A stretch of 64,000 nt of DNA. Source: Dethiosulfatarculus sandiegensis (lineage in GTDB: Bacteria > Desulfobacterota > Desulfarculia > Desulfarculales > Desulfarculaceae). Shown here one piece after another: positions 1-9,108 of the stretch (positions within the stretch are counted from its first letter, which is position 1; every line of letters starts with the position of its first letter). The position numbers and the translations under genes are program-made. The stretch is from contig NZ_AZAC01000014.1 in assembly GCF_000931935.2 (NCBI RefSeq), positions 248,001 through 312,000 on the forward strand, given 5' to 3'. The notes below the pieces were generated by a model that did not search any database, had not been told where the DNA came from, and saw only the letters and a program-made list of their open reading frames with translations.

Positions 1-141
1 GCTTGTAGTTTGCGGAAACCGGTGAAATCTTTTTCGCCTGGCTACCGGTATTTGCCTATCCACAATTTGCTGAGGTTATATTTTAATCATGCTAGTTTCT
101 ATAAATGTAACGTGGAGCCAAAATTTAGTCTTGCCAGGAAA

Positions 142-676
142 GAAATCATCCACAGGAAATTTGAAATAAAATATGCTGTACCCGTGGATTATATTCATTA
201 AAATTCAGTTTGCCTAGGCTATGTGGATAGACCTGAGGATTGGAGATATTCAAGCGCTAGAATTATATCAATGGCATCGAGTTAATTTGCGTCAAGACGC
301 AGTGGTTGGAACGAAGATGAGGCAGAACCTCAAATTCATTGCGTTCCCAGGCTGGAGCCTGGGAACGAGATAAAATTGATTTTTTTTAAATCACGACACA
401 AATAATATCCAAAATTCCGATTCAGGCAGGGGAAAATCATCAACATGAAATCTTGGATAAAAATACGATACGCCAAAAATTGAATTATATTTATCTAAAT
501 TCAGCCCATCGAGCCTATACAGATAAACCGGAGGATTGGAGATATTAAAGTGTCAGGAATTATATCAACGGAATTGATTTTGTTTGCGTTAAGACACAAT
601 GGTAAGAATGAAGATAAGGCAGAGACTCAAATCCATTACGTTCCCAGATTGGAGCCTGGGAGAGAGATAAAGCAAT
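142..676. repeat. Two diverged direct copies of a ~235-bp non-coding element
   Basis: Positions about 142-377 and 432-676 align along their whole length. Both run from a GAAA(A)TCATC start, through AATTATATC and GAGGATTGGAGATATT blocks, to a GTTCCCAG...GGAGCCTGGGA palindrome followed by GAGATAA. By eye roughly three quarters of positions match, with small indels. The period is about 290 bp. Neither copy contains a conserved reading frame, so this looks like a duplicated non-autonomous element or a duplicated 5' region, not coding sequence. Confidence 0.7.
342..367. repeat. 26-bp near-perfect palindrome
   Basis: The arms CGTTCCCAGGCT and AGCCTGGGAACG flank a 2-base loop, so the sequence can form a 12-bp hairpin. 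A decayed copy (GTTCCCAGATTGGAGCCTGGGA) sits at about 640-661 at the matching place in the second element copy. Palindromes of this kind are typical of mobile intergenic repeats; assignment to a named family would need a search. Confidence 0.65.
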
Positions 677-799
677 CAACGAAAGATCGCCTTAATATCA
701 TTCTCAAGCGTAAGAGTTAACGCTGTATTGACTGTTATGGATGTTATCAAATTAGTATATCCATGGGCTATAATAAAGCACCAAATGAGGTAGCATATA

Positions 800-2851
800 A
801 TGTCTAATGGTGGCGGAGCAGCAACAAATACTGGCATAGACTACCAGCAGAGGCTCGCAGCATATTTTTTGATCCAAATGTTGCTCGAAATGGACTCACT
901 AATCGGTATTGGACTCGATGGAGTTCATTCGATTAATACGGTATCCTTTGAATCTTCTTCCTGTATCGATGATATAACTTTAACAACAGATATTGGCAAT
1001 CTTTATTTCCAAGCAAAACGAAATATAAGTATATCTGGTAATGTCAATTCAGAATTTTATAAAACAACCAGCCAATTCGTAAACCAATTTCTGTCTGACC
1101 CAACTTCGAATGATAAATATATATTAGCAACATCGTCGACAGCCTCATCAAAAGTAAGGTATGATTTAAGGAAAATATTGGAAAGTGTGAGGTTGAATGA
1201 TACAAATTTCAAAGAAAATCCTTTAAATAAGTCTGAAAAAGAGGTTTATGCCAAATTAAAGAATAATCTTTCAACTGCATATCAAAACTCAACGAATGAA
1301 GTCATTGCAGAAACTATTTTAGTTAGTCTCTTGAAGCGGATTTATGTTGTAATTGCTGATGTACAACAAGGGACGCCACTCGAAGGCGCAATCCTCACGG
1401 TTTTATCGGCCAGAAGTAAAGTAAAACCAGAACTTTTGTTTTCAATAACTATCTCACTAGCATTGTCACTTGCTTCTCAAAGACAATCGATTAACAAAAG
1501 GGGGATTGAGAGTAAACTTGCTAGATATCTTGATCCAATTAGTTTAGAAAATAAACTAACTGTTGAAAAAGATATGCTTAATGTAGAATTTGATGGAAGC
1601 AATATTCCAAGTGACCAAGATGTTCTCTTGGTTGATTCGATCTTGAATGAAGCAGACTATATGATTATTACTCTATTCAGATTTGATGATGCAGGAAACA
1701 AAAGAGCACAATTTTATGGTGACACCTGCAAAACCCCAAATGGAATTGAATGGAAAGTAATTCATAGAGCGGCGACATATGCTGGTATACACAGGTTTAT
1801 AGAAGAAAAACCAGATTTATTTACTGACAAAAAAGTTGTGATTCTTGAGCCAGCTGCGGATACTGAACTCAGTAGCTCCTTTAGTTTGGCGTACCAGGAA
1901 CTTTGCAAAAGTGTTTTGGAACGTAACACACAAATACTCCAGTGTCTTCACTGTGGAGACTTTATTTCAGAGAGCAGTTCACCTCTCATAGAAATTGACC
2001 AGACAGATGCTGATCATTCTCTTGGACTTGTTCATAAATCATGTTTGAAACCTATAGATCGTGTCATAGGTCTAATCAAATCTGATTTCTTTGAGGATCA
2101 TAATTTTTTGAAGCATTTTGATTACAAATCTTGGATTGACTTGGCACCCAAAGGCCAAGCATTGTTTGCGTCGCTTCAAGGTAAAATAAAGCAAGTAATG
2201 TTTATGGCTTGGAATCCAGAAGGAGCAAGTGAGTTTAAGGGTAACCACTGTTTGAAGATAAACCTTAAAGACGGAAGTTCTAGATATGTCCATCATCGCG
2301 GTCAAATAGTTCGAAAAACAATGTCCTCAGCAAGTGATATGGCCAGTTTTTTTAATTCGCAGTTTGAGCAAGCAAGGTTAAATGGAGATCCTACCTGTTA
2401 CTCATCTGCGAAAGAGGTCTTTGGCCCGTATTCAATTTGCATGCAAATGAAAGATGAAAGTGAAGAGTGTATTGAATGTATCAATGCCGAAGTAGTAAAA
2501 TACACGCTAGCAATTGAAAATGCCTACAATCGTTTTTCAAATTATTACGCACCAGTAGTAGCTCTTTTTTCAAAGGAATCAGGACAGCCGGTAATTGTCA
2601 AAAATACATTGTTCATAATTGACAATCCTCTTAAACTAAAAGTTTTTTTAGACAACTGGTCAAAAGCGGGTATAGTTTTGCCTGAGTACAAAATTGAAAT
2701 AATAAAGTCTGATGACGAATTCGATAAAATCCTATCAAAACTATTAAAAAGTGGTATTCAGGTTGTGGCAAACCCATTATTCGACATGAAGCAGAATCCG
2801 TTAAGTGGTATTGTATTCCGCCATATTGATGAACTTGAGACGATACATTAA
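800..2851 (+). CDS. Orphan nuclease-like protein with zinc knuckle, possible defence gene
   Basis: 683 aa, not assigned to a named family with certainty. The first 80 residues look like the start of a dsDNA-nuclease (Cap4/DUF4297- or Mrr-like) domain: an early Y15-Q-Q-R-L-A-A-Y helix, an acidic pair D57-D58 and a Q71-A-K73 strand, which fit the D...QxK form of the PD-(D/E)xK core. The middle is helical. A metal knuckle C382-x2-C385...H412-x2-C415 follows, and the C-terminal third has no recognisable motif. No membrane segment is seen. The start is supported by GAGG ten bases upstream. The gene is AT-rich, stands alone, and is followed by a strong hairpin. Proteins of this architecture are common in antiviral loci; that role is inference. 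No obvious partner gene (nucleotidyltransferase, NTPase, methylase) is adjacent, unless one lies left of the window. Confidence 0.45.
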   Translation: MSNGGGAATNTGIDYQQRLAAYFLIQMLLEMDSLIGIGLDGVHSINTVSFESSSCIDDITLTTDIGNLYFQAKRNISISGNVNSEFYKTTSQFVNQFLSDPTSNDKYILATSSTASSKVRYDLRKILESVRLNDTNFKENPLNKSEKEVYAKLKNNLSTAYQNSTNEVIAETILVSLLKRIYVVIADVQQGTPLEGAILTVLSARSKVKPELLFSITISLALSLASQRQSINKRGIESKLARYLDPISLENKLTVEKDMLNVEFDGSNIPSDQDVLLVDSILNEADYMIITLFRFDDAGNKRAQFYGDTCKTPNGIEWKVIHRAATYAGIHRFIEEKPDLFTDKKVVILEPAADTELSSSFSLAYQELCKSVLERNTQILQCLHCGDFISESSSPLIEIDQTDADHSLGLVHKSCLKPIDRVIGLIKSDFFEDHNFLKHFDYKSWIDLAPKGQALFASLQGKIKQVMFMAWNPEGASEFKGNHCLKINLKDGSSRYVHHRGQIVRKTMSSASDMASFFNSQFEQARLNGDPTCYSSAKEVFGPYSICMQMKDESEECIECINAEVVKYTLAIENAYNRFSNYYAPVVALFSKESGQPVIVKNTLFIIDNPLKLKVFLDNWSKAGIVLPEYKIEIIKSDDEFDKILSKLLKSGIQVVANPLFDMKQNPLSGIVFRHIDELETIH

Positions 2852-2963
2852 TAAAAAGGGAGAACTAACTAATTGTCCAGTTTGTACAGTATTGCTATTA
2901 ACCTATCCCTCCCCTCAACCACCCAAACTCCAACAGCCCTTTACCCGCAGCTAAAAAAAGTTT

Positions 2964-2998
2964 GCGCCCAGGGCTCTTAAAAAAGAGCCGCTGGACGC
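2964..2998 (+). terminator. Long imperfect hairpin after the nuclease-like gene
   Basis: GGCTCTT and AAGAGCC arms enclose an A-rich loop and are extended by further pairing (CCAG/CTGG, GCG/CGC), giving a stem of about 14 bp. A second small hairpin (GCCC...GGGC) follows at about 3024-3041. Both lie between the convergent ends of the genes at 800 and 3063 and probably end transcription from both sides. Confidence 0.5.
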
Positions 2999-3062
2999 AC
3001 CCTCCCGTGTTCAAATTAATGCGCCCTTATAAAAAAGGGCAAAAGGCAGACCACCCGGTTGG

Positions 3063-4118
3063 TCAGTCTTTTAGAGCCAGGTCTGTGCGGTAATGCTTGG
3101 CGTGCATGTCTTCCAACAGATCCTGGTAATCGTCACTGTCTGCTTTTAGTTTGATCATAAGCTGGTTTTTGGTCAAGGCGCTGCCCACATGGGCGGCCAT
3201 GGCACTCATCCAGGCATAGTCGCCTTCGTCCGGGATAAATTCAAAGAGATAATAAAAGCGCAAGGCCCCCACAACGGTGTCACCGGCAAAGACCGGCAGG
3301 CCGATTATCGATTCAATCTTTTCTTCCGCCGCCTGTTCGGGGTATTGCACCCTTTCATCATCCAATACGCAGGTCACGCAGACCGGGGCCTGGCTGCTCA
3401 CCTCTCCCAGGCTTTTATCTTGGGATATGGATCCCTTGGAGATGTATTTCTCCGAAAGCCCCACACTTTTGATGAGGTCAAGGGCTTTTGTTTCCCGATT
3501 GACCAGCCACAGGGCGCAGCCTTTGGCATGGGCGCTTTGGGCCGCGGCCTTGAGCAGGCGTTCCATGGTCTTGTTAAAGGAATAGAGCGCGGGCATGCGG
3601 TGGATTTCCGTGGTTTCCTTAATTGATTCAAAATAAAAGTTTTTCCTAAGGGCCTGGCCCGCCTGGTTGGCAAAGGACTGCATGCCCTCCAGTTCCTCTC
3701 GGGAAAATTCCATGGGCTTGTCATAGTAGAGGCGCAGGGAACCGGCCATTATGCTGCCCAGAGAAAGCGGCAAACCCACAATGGAAAGAATGCCTTCCCT
3801 GGCCGCGGCCTGACGGTATTGCACCTTGGAGTCGGTGGCTACGTCTGTCACCACCACGGCAGACCCCAATATGGTTTCCTGCAGGCTTCGGTCAGGGCTT
3901 ATGGGGCCTTTATCCAGATATTCACGGCTTAAGCCATAGGATTCACTGATCTTAAGGGAGCCGTCGGCCATATCAAAAAGCATGATGGCCGCGGCCTTGG
4001 CCTCAAACAGATCGCGCGCATTTTCAACAATGGTTTTTTGGGTTTTCTTCAGATCCAGAGAAGCGTGTACGGCTTCGCAGGATTTGAGAAGAGAGAGCCA
4101 AAACTGCTGTCCGGGCAT
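3063..4118 (-). CDS. Tandem GAF-domain protein
   Basis: 351 aa, with two GAF sensor domains (about residues 20-160 and 190-320) that resemble each other. Both carry a D(R/K)SL..., (V)QY...AA.E.I.SI.GLP pattern, so they arose by duplication. No catalytic or DNA-binding domain follows; the last 30 residues are hydrophilic. It probably binds a small ligand and signals through protein contacts. The start at 4118 is chosen because AGGAG lies eight bases upstream. An upstream in-frame ATG at 4196 falls inside a hairpin-forming sequence and has no ribosome site. The neighbouring divergent gene encodes a STAS-like protein. GAF identity is firm, the function unknown. Confidence 0.75.
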   Translation of the reverse strand: MPGQQFWLSLLKSCEAVHASLDLKKTQKTIVENARDLFEAKAAAIMLFDMADGSLKISESYGLSREYLDKGPISPDRSLQETILGSAVVVTDVATDSKVQYRQAAAREGILSIVGLPLSLGSIMAGSLRLYYDKPMEFSREELEGMQSFANQAGQALRKNFYFESIKETTEIHRMPALYSFNKTMERLLKAAAQSAHAKGCALWLVNRETKALDLIKSVGLSEKYISKGSISQDKSLGEVSSQAPVCVTCVLDDERVQYPEQAAEEKIESIIGLPVFAGDTVVGALRFYYLFEFIPDEGDYAWMSAMAAHVGSALTKNQLMIKLKADSDDYQDLLEDMHAKHYRTDLALKD

Positions 4119-4468
4119 TACCCAAATCTCCTCTATTGTCCGATAACCGCTTGCCTGGGCTGAGCGGAAAAAAACAAAGCCGGATTCCGGCTTCACGCGT
4201 GACCTCAGTATAGCATTGGCTGACCATGTAAAACTACTTAGGCGATAGAAAAACTAAAGAAATATTTTGCTATGCGTAAAATCGCCTTGTTTTTGCCACT
4301 TAAATGACACTGTTGCCTTGTCTTACCCAGGTTAAAATAGAACCAAAACAGCATGATGCGGCAAAGGCCTGGTTTTGGTTTTTTCTAAAAATTTTAAATA
4401 GTCCCTATTAAATAAAAAAATTTCGTTAATGATCAAGCTTAGATATCGGATTTGGATCAGGAGAAGAA
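4119..4468. other. 350-bp divergent intergenic region
   Basis: Lies between the GAF gene (minus) and the STAS-like gene (plus). It contains an AAGCCGGA/TCCGGCTT inverted repeat at 4177-4193 in the GAF leader and an AT-rich stretch at 4380-4440 that could hold the promoter of the plus-strand gene. No gene or recognised riboswitch was seen. Confidence 0.5.
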
Positions 4469-4900
4469 ATGTCTGACCACAAAAGCGGAACCAAAAACAG
4501 AGAGAAAAGGCTTTTAAGGGAGAAGCAGGACCGGACAGGTTGTGTTGTCGCGACCAAAACAAACGCCGTGCTTAGCCTTAAATGCCTGGGCGGCTTTGAT
4601 GCGGAGATGATAATTGACAGCCTGCCCGAGCAGTTGGCCGGGATAAGGGGTCTAGACAGGTTTAACCTAAACATCGCCGGATGTTCGGACTTTAATAACC
4701 TTGCCCTCAGCGCTCTTTTGGTGGTTTTAAGGCAACATGCAAAAGGGCTGGAAATAGTAGAGATTAACGGGCTGGCCCCCTGGGCCGTGGCCAGGTTGGC
4801 CCGCACCCCCCGGCACAGGCTTCTGAGTTCAAATTGGCAGTTGTGCCTGGAAAACAAAAGCGCGGTTTTTTACCAGGAAACAAAAATGCAGGCCGCCTGA
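4469..4900 (+). CDS. STAS-like small protein
   Basis: 143 aa, soluble. The segment from about residue 40 to 125 has the alternating pattern of STAS (anti-sigma-factor antagonist) domains: a strand with CLGGFD, a central FNLNIAGCSDFNNLALSALL helix region resembling the conserved 'D-S-S-G-L' helix start, and an EINGL strand. The usual phosphorylatable Ser is replaced by the NNLALS context, so a classic anti-anti-sigma switch is uncertain. The basic N-terminal 30 residues are extra. AGGAG lies upstream of the ATG. It stands opposite a tandem GAF gene, suggesting a signalling pair. The assignment is by pattern only. Confidence 0.45.
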   Translation: MSDHKSGTKNREKRLLREKQDRTGCVVATKTNAVLSLKCLGGFDAEMIIDSLPEQLAGIRGLDRFNLNIAGCSDFNNLALSALLVVLRQHAKGLEIVEINGLAPWAVARLARTPRHRLLSSNWQLCLENKSAVFYQETKMQAA

Positions 4901-5086
4901 TAAAGCCTTTTGATCTCCTCCCTTCCGCTAAGCACGTCTGCCTTGCCTTTGGCAAAAGCCGGGCGCATCTATCTGCATAATTGAAAAAAACGCGTTTATT
5001 GAGCTGTTGGCTTTCTATTGCCTTGCCCCAAAAGGTGGTGATGACCGATACTCATTATGAGGTTTCCTATTTGAAGGAGGTTTTGA

Positions 5087-5788
5087 ATGCTGATCTGCAA
5101 CTGGATGAGCACTCGACTCATCAGCGTAACTCCCGATGAAACAATGGCGGGCGCGGCAATGCTTTTAGAGGATCACCGTATAGGCCATCTGCCGGTTTTA
5201 GATGGAAATAAACTGGTGGGAATTGTCAGTGACCGCGACGTGAAAACAGCCAGTGCCTCACAAGCCAATTCCCTGAGCAAAGGCGAATTGGCTTATCTTT
5301 TGGATAAGATCAAGGTCAAGGAGATCATGACTCCGGACCCGGTGAGCGTGGGTATCTACGACACCGTGGAAGAGGCGTCTTTGATCATGCTGGAGAAAAG
5401 AATAAGCGCCTTGCCGGTTCTGGACCAGGAAGGCACACCCCTGGCCGTAATAACCAAATCCGACATTCTTCGCTCCCTGGTGAGCCTTTCCGGCGTGACC
5501 AGAGGCGGAATCCAATTCGCCATCGATCTTCCGGACGAATCGGGGAGCATTAAAAAGGCCGCTGATCTGATCAGAAAATACGGCGGCAGCCTGGTCAACA
5601 TAATGACCTCATATGACCGGGTGCCCAAGGGGAGGCGCAGGGTTTACATCCGCATGAAAAATATCGACCGTTCCCGTCTGGTGGAGCTTAAAGACGAGCT
5701 TTCCGAGCTGGGGGTGTTGAATTATGTGCTGGACAGCCGTTTGGGTAAAAAAGAGCTGCTGGCCATGGGAGGCCTTGATCTGACCTGA
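5087..5788 (+). CDS. CBS-pair protein with ACT domain (AcuB-like)
   Basis: 233 aa. Two CBS motifs (about residues 5-60 and 75-135) with the typical VTPDETMAGAAMLL, HLPVLDGNKLVGIVSDRD and ALPVLDQ...AVITKSDIL signatures form a Bateman module that binds adenine nucleotides. An ACT-like domain (about 140-215) follows. The arrangement matches the AcuB family, first linked to acetoin utilisation in Bacillus, but no acetoin genes are near. GAAGGAGG precedes the ATG. The next gene (58 bp on) encodes a tandem Usp protein, so the two may form a stress or energy-status operon. The domain call is firm; the ligand is unknown. Confidence 0.85.
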   Translation: MLICNWMSTRLISVTPDETMAGAAMLLEDHRIGHLPVLDGNKLVGIVSDRDVKTASASQANSLSKGELAYLLDKIKVKEIMTPDPVSVGIYDTVEEASLIMLEKRISALPVLDQEGTPLAVITKSDILRSLVSLSGVTRGGIQFAIDLPDESGSIKKAADLIRKYGGSLVNIMTSYDRVPKGRRRVYIRMKNIDRSRLVELKDELSELGVLNYVLDSRLGKKELLAMGGLDLT

Positions 5789-5846
5789 ACCAGGGGAAAA
5801 AATTGGCAAGAGCCATGATTTGATTGACCGGTAAAAGGAGCAGAAA

Positions 5847-6794
5847 ATGAACGCTAATGCCCAAAATAAAATAATGGTGGCCATGGACCGTTCGGAAGAA
5901 GCTCAAAAAGCTGTTAAATATGTAGCTTCCATGGTTTCACCGGAAAATACCCAGGTGGTTCTGTTGCATGTGCTCAAGGCCAATCCCTGGCGGCTTTGGG
6001 GCCTTAAAAAAGACCCCGCCTTTGCCGAGGACGTGAAAAACGGCCTGGCCGATTGGGAAAAGCAAAAGAAAAAGGCGATGAATAACGCCATGGAACAGGC
6101 CCTGGCAAGCCTCACCAGTCAGGGGTTCAGCCCGGACAATGTCGAATTCATCACCCTGGAAGGCGGGGAAGGCGTGGCCAGGGATATCATCGAAGAGGCT
6201 AAAAACGGCTATGACGCGGTGGTGGTGGGGCGGACCGGCACCAGCCAGCTCAAGGACCTGGTCCTGGGCAGCACCTCCATGAAACTGGTCAATAAGCTGC
6301 ACAAGATCCCGGTCTGGGTGGTCGGAGGCCAACCCAAGGGCAGCGATGTGCTGGTGGCCATGGACGATTCCGAAGGCTGCATGGATGGGGTGATTCGTTC
6401 GTCCGGGATCCTCGCCGGAACCAAGGGGCGCATCACCTTGTTTCACGCCCTGACCAACAAGGAAAGCTTCCACAAATACCTGGACGGCTATTTCCCGCCG
6501 GGTTTTGAGGAACAGTGGATCAAAAGCGCCACGAACGCCATGAATAAGGCCTTTGCCAAGGCCACGGATGAGCTTGTCTCAAGGGGAGTGGCCAAGGACA
6601 GGATAAACACCCATTTGATTCAAGATATTTATTCCGCATCGGGAACCATATACGAGCAGGCCAAAAAAGGCGGCTATGGAACAATTATCATTGGCCGGCG
6701 CGGGATCAGCGCGGTTGAGGAGTTTTTAATCGGAGGCGTGAGCAAAAAGGTGGTTCACCTGGCCAAGGAGCAGGCGGTCTGGGTGATGAGTTAA
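5847..6794 (+). CDS. Tandem universal stress protein
   Basis: 315 aa with two Usp domains (about 1-155 and 160-315). Each has the ATP-binding loop pattern G-x2-G-x9-G: VVGRTGTS...VLGSTS in the first and IIGRRGIS...LIGGVS in the second. The second lacks the usual Ser/Thr directly after the last glycine pair, so ATP binding there may differ. Cytoplasmic. It follows the CBS-ACT gene in the same direction and is preceded by AAAGGAG. A strong bidirectional terminator lies 60 bp past the stop. The exact stress role cannot be read from sequence. Confidence 0.9.
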   Translation: MNANAQNKIMVAMDRSEEAQKAVKYVASMVSPENTQVVLLHVLKANPWRLWGLKKDPAFAEDVKNGLADWEKQKKKAMNNAMEQALASLTSQGFSPDNVEFITLEGGEGVARDIIEEAKNGYDAVVVGRTGTSQLKDLVLGSTSMKLVNKLHKIPVWVVGGQPKGSDVLVAMDDSEGCMDGVIRSSGILAGTKGRITLFHALTNKESFHKYLDGYFPPGFEEQWIKSATNAMNKAFAKATDELVSRGVAKDRINTHLIQDIYSASGTIYEQAKKGGYGTIIIGRRGISAVEEFLIGGVSKKVVHLAKEQAVWVMS

Positions 6795-6808
6795 AAAATT
6801 CTTCAAAG

Positions 6809-6844
6809 CGGCATCTGCCAGGTCCGTAAGGGCTTGGGCAGCGG
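6809..6844. repeat. REP-like element, copy 1
   Basis: GCGGCATCTGCCA...GTCCG..AGGGCTT.GGCAGC closely matches a second copy at 9969-10003. Here the CTGCC/GGCAG arms still pair but the inner stem has decayed. Both copies are intergenic, just after a plus-strand gene. Confidence 0.6.
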
Positions 6845-6855
6845 AAATAGTCATA

Positions 6856-6890
6856 AACCCCGCCCTTTTTGAGGGCGGGGTTGTTTTTTA
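6856..6890. terminator. Strong bidirectional terminator
   Basis: AACCCCGCCC and GGGCGGGGTT arms with a 7-base loop, followed by GTTTTTT on the plus strand. A T-run is also available in the loop region on the minus strand. It ends the Usp gene and overlaps the end of the convergent oxidoreductase gene. Confidence 0.9.
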
Positions 6891-8819
6891 AAGGGAACGC
6901 CCCAATTCATCAGCCTCGGTCTGGGAATCAAGCAGGGTGCGGGGGGATTTGGCATCGCCTATGGTAAAGACCTCGGCTCCGAGATTTTCCACCACCCGCG
7001 CTGCCTCCAACATGGGCTTCATGCCCTCTGCCAGGACCAGGTCGGTGAAATCCTCCAAAAGATGCCTTTGCCCTTGCGCCTCGAACATAAGCCCGTTATC
7101 AAAAAATTTCTTTATTACAACCCGCTTGTAAAGGCAGATTTCCGGGCGCTTAAGGTTTTCCCTGAGATAGGTGCGGTCATTGGCCGAGATTTCGGGGGCG
7201 TAATGGTCAAAGCGGTTTAACACCACCACCCTGCGGCCGTTTTGAGCCAGGTGATCAGCCAGGGTGAGGGCGGCCACGCCTCCACCCAGGATCAGGACAT
7301 TGTTGCCCAAGGGAGCGCTGGGTTCAAAGGCATCCAGAACCGTGTGCATCTCCATTTCCGTGTCAAAGAGCCCCTGGATCTGGGGCATGGCGGGCAGGCT
7401 GCCTGTGGTGAGGACTATCTTGTCCGGGGCCAGCCCTTGAACCGTGGCCTGATCAACCCTTGCCCCCAGGCATAGATCCACGCCCAGCCTTTTGTTTTCG
7501 GCCAGGTAGTATTGAATCATGTCGTTTATCTCGCCCCGGCCCGGAGCCAGGGCAGCCACCCGGGCCAGGCCTCCGGCCTGGGCCTGTTCTTCCAGTATGG
7601 TGACATGGTGGCCGCGTAAGGCCGCCAGGCGGGCGCAGGCCAGACCGGCCGGACCCGCCCCTATGATCACGATTCTCCTGCTTTGGGAGGCGGGCTTAAG
7701 CTCGCCGAGCATGTACTCCCGGCTGACTTCCGGATTCATTACACAGGTGGATTCTTCCAGGGCAAGGGCCCGGTCTATGCACCCCTTGCAGCAACCTATG
7801 CAGGGCCTGATTCGGGAGAACTCCTGTTTCCTCGCCTTTTCGGTCAGGGCAGGGTCGGCGAGCTGGGCCCTTCCCATGGCCACCAGGTCTGCCTCGCCGT
7901 TGGCTATGATCGCATCCGCCTGGCGGGGGTCTTTTATGCGTCCCACACAGATCACAGGTATCTGAACGGTTTGTTTCACCGCCTTGGCCAGGTGGACAAA
8001 GCAGCCGTGCTTGGCATACATGGAAGGTATGGTGATGGGAAAGGAGCCGTATATACCGGCTGATATATGCAGCCAGTCAGCGCCCGCCTGTTCCAGGATG
8101 GGGGCCAGCATAAGGCATTGGTAAAGATCCCAGCCGTTTTCAATGTAGTCTTCGCCGTTGATCCTCACCCCCACCGGATACTCAGGCCCGGTTTCCTGTT
8201 TTATGGCCTCAAGGATCTCCAGGAGAAAGCGGGTTCGGCCCGTGAAATCCCCGCCATAGTCGTCATCCCTGAGATTGGAAAGAGGGGCCAGAAATTCGGA
8301 GATGAGGTAGCCGTGGGCTGCGTGTATCTCCACAAAATCAAACCCGGCCTGTTTACAGCGCCCGGCTGCCCGGGCATGGGCCAGGACCATGTCCTGGATT
8401 TCATTTCTCGTCAATTCCCGGGGGATTTCCCTTACCACGCCCAGGGAGGGCAGGGGGGAGGGGGCGACCTTTTCAGCCAGATAGGCCTGGCGGCCGCCGT
8501 GCAAAAGCTGCATGCCCAACCGGGATTCATAGGGGGCCAGCTCTTCCACCAGGCGGCTGAGCTTGCCGATGAACTTGTCGTGCCAGACCCTGGGCATGCG
8601 GGGCAGGTCCAGGCCGCTTTTATGCACAGCCCCTCCGCCCACCACAATCATTCCCGGCCCGTGCTTGGCTCTGGCCTTCAGGTATTCCCAATGCTGCTCA
8701 GTTACAAACCCTTCTTCATCCACCCCGAAGTTGATGCTCATGGGCGGCAGAACCAGTCGGTTATTTAGAGTCATTTCCCCCAGTTTTACTGGGCTGAACA
8801 GATGTTCCAAAGGGTGCAT
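6888..8819 (-). CDS. Old-yellow-enzyme NADH:flavin oxidoreductase (FadH/dienoyl-CoA-reductase type)
   Basis: 643 aa. The N-terminal half is an FMN-binding TIM barrel of the OYE family. It is followed by a Cys cluster (CIGC-C-x2-C at about residues 339-346 plus a Cys near 361) that binds a [4Fe-4S] cluster, and then a pyridine-nucleotide/FAD domain with IGAGPAG near residue 390. This is the layout of 2,4-dienoyl-CoA reductase, trimethylamine dehydrogenase and BaiCD-type enoate reductases. The substrate could be an enoyl-CoA, an enoate or another activated alkene. CGGAG lies before the ATG at 8819; the frame extends 20 codons upstream without a better start. It is monocistronic, and no beta-oxidation genes are adjacent. 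Confidence 0.85.
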   Translation of the reverse strand: MHPLEHLFSPVKLGEMTLNNRLVLPPMSINFGVDEEGFVTEQHWEYLKARAKHGPGMIVVGGGAVHKSGLDLPRMPRVWHDKFIGKLSRLVEELAPYESRLGMQLLHGGRQAYLAEKVAPSPLPSLGVVREIPRELTRNEIQDMVLAHARAAGRCKQAGFDFVEIHAAHGYLISEFLAPLSNLRDDDYGGDFTGRTRFLLEILEAIKQETGPEYPVGVRINGEDYIENGWDLYQCLMLAPILEQAGADWLHISAGIYGSFPITIPSMYAKHGCFVHLAKAVKQTVQIPVICVGRIKDPRQADAIIANGEADLVAMGRAQLADPALTEKARKQEFSRIRPCIGCCKGCIDRALALEESTCVMNPEVSREYMLGELKPASQSRRIVIIGAGPAGLACARLAALRGHHVTILEEQAQAGGLARVAALAPGRGEINDMIQYYLAENKRLGVDLCLGARVDQATVQGLAPDKIVLTTGSLPAMPQIQGLFDTEMEMHTVLDAFEPSAPLGNNVLILGGGVAALTLADHLAQNGRRVVVLNRFDHYAPEISANDRTYLRENLKRPEICLYKRVVIKKFFDNGLMFEAQGQRHLLEDFTDLVLAEGMKPMLEAARVVENLGAEVFTIGDAKSPRTLLDSQTEADELGRSL

Positions 8820-9108
8820 TGGTATTCTCCGGCCGGTTGGTTGTGAAAAAGGGAACTCACTATAGCATATATTATTCAATTTGGGACAAAAACCGCTGGA
8901 TCTTGTCTTCTTTGAAAATCATGGTTTTAACGGTAAGTTTCAAGATGATTATTTGCTTGTTTTTAGATGTGGTTTTGGTGCAAAGTGAATTTTTATTTCG
9001 GCCTGGGGGGGCACTGGACCGGATGCGTTTTTTTTTACGGTCCCGGCAGTTTGACAGGATAATTTTTAATTTTAGCCTCTTAATAGAATAACAGGAAAAT
9101 ACTTGATC

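Larger units (their letters stand above)
1..799. other. AT-rich non-coding region with duplicated element
   Basis: I see no convincing gene here. The one short open frame (10-201) has no ribosome-binding site and an unconvincing composition. The stretch is markedly richer in A and T than the genes to the right and is mostly made of two diverged copies of one element (listed separately). It lies directly upstream of the AT-rich nuclease-like gene at 800, so both may belong to one acquired segment. No integrase, transposase or tRNA end is visible in the window that would mark the left border. Confidence 0.6.

Noticed and set aside
10..201. 63-aa open frame at the left end
   Set aside because: No ribosome site, unconvincing composition, and the segment belongs to the degenerate duplicated non-coding element.
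3189..3626. Long plus-strand frame opposite the GAF gene
   Set aside because: Antisense shadow of a clear protein family; no ribosome site or motif.
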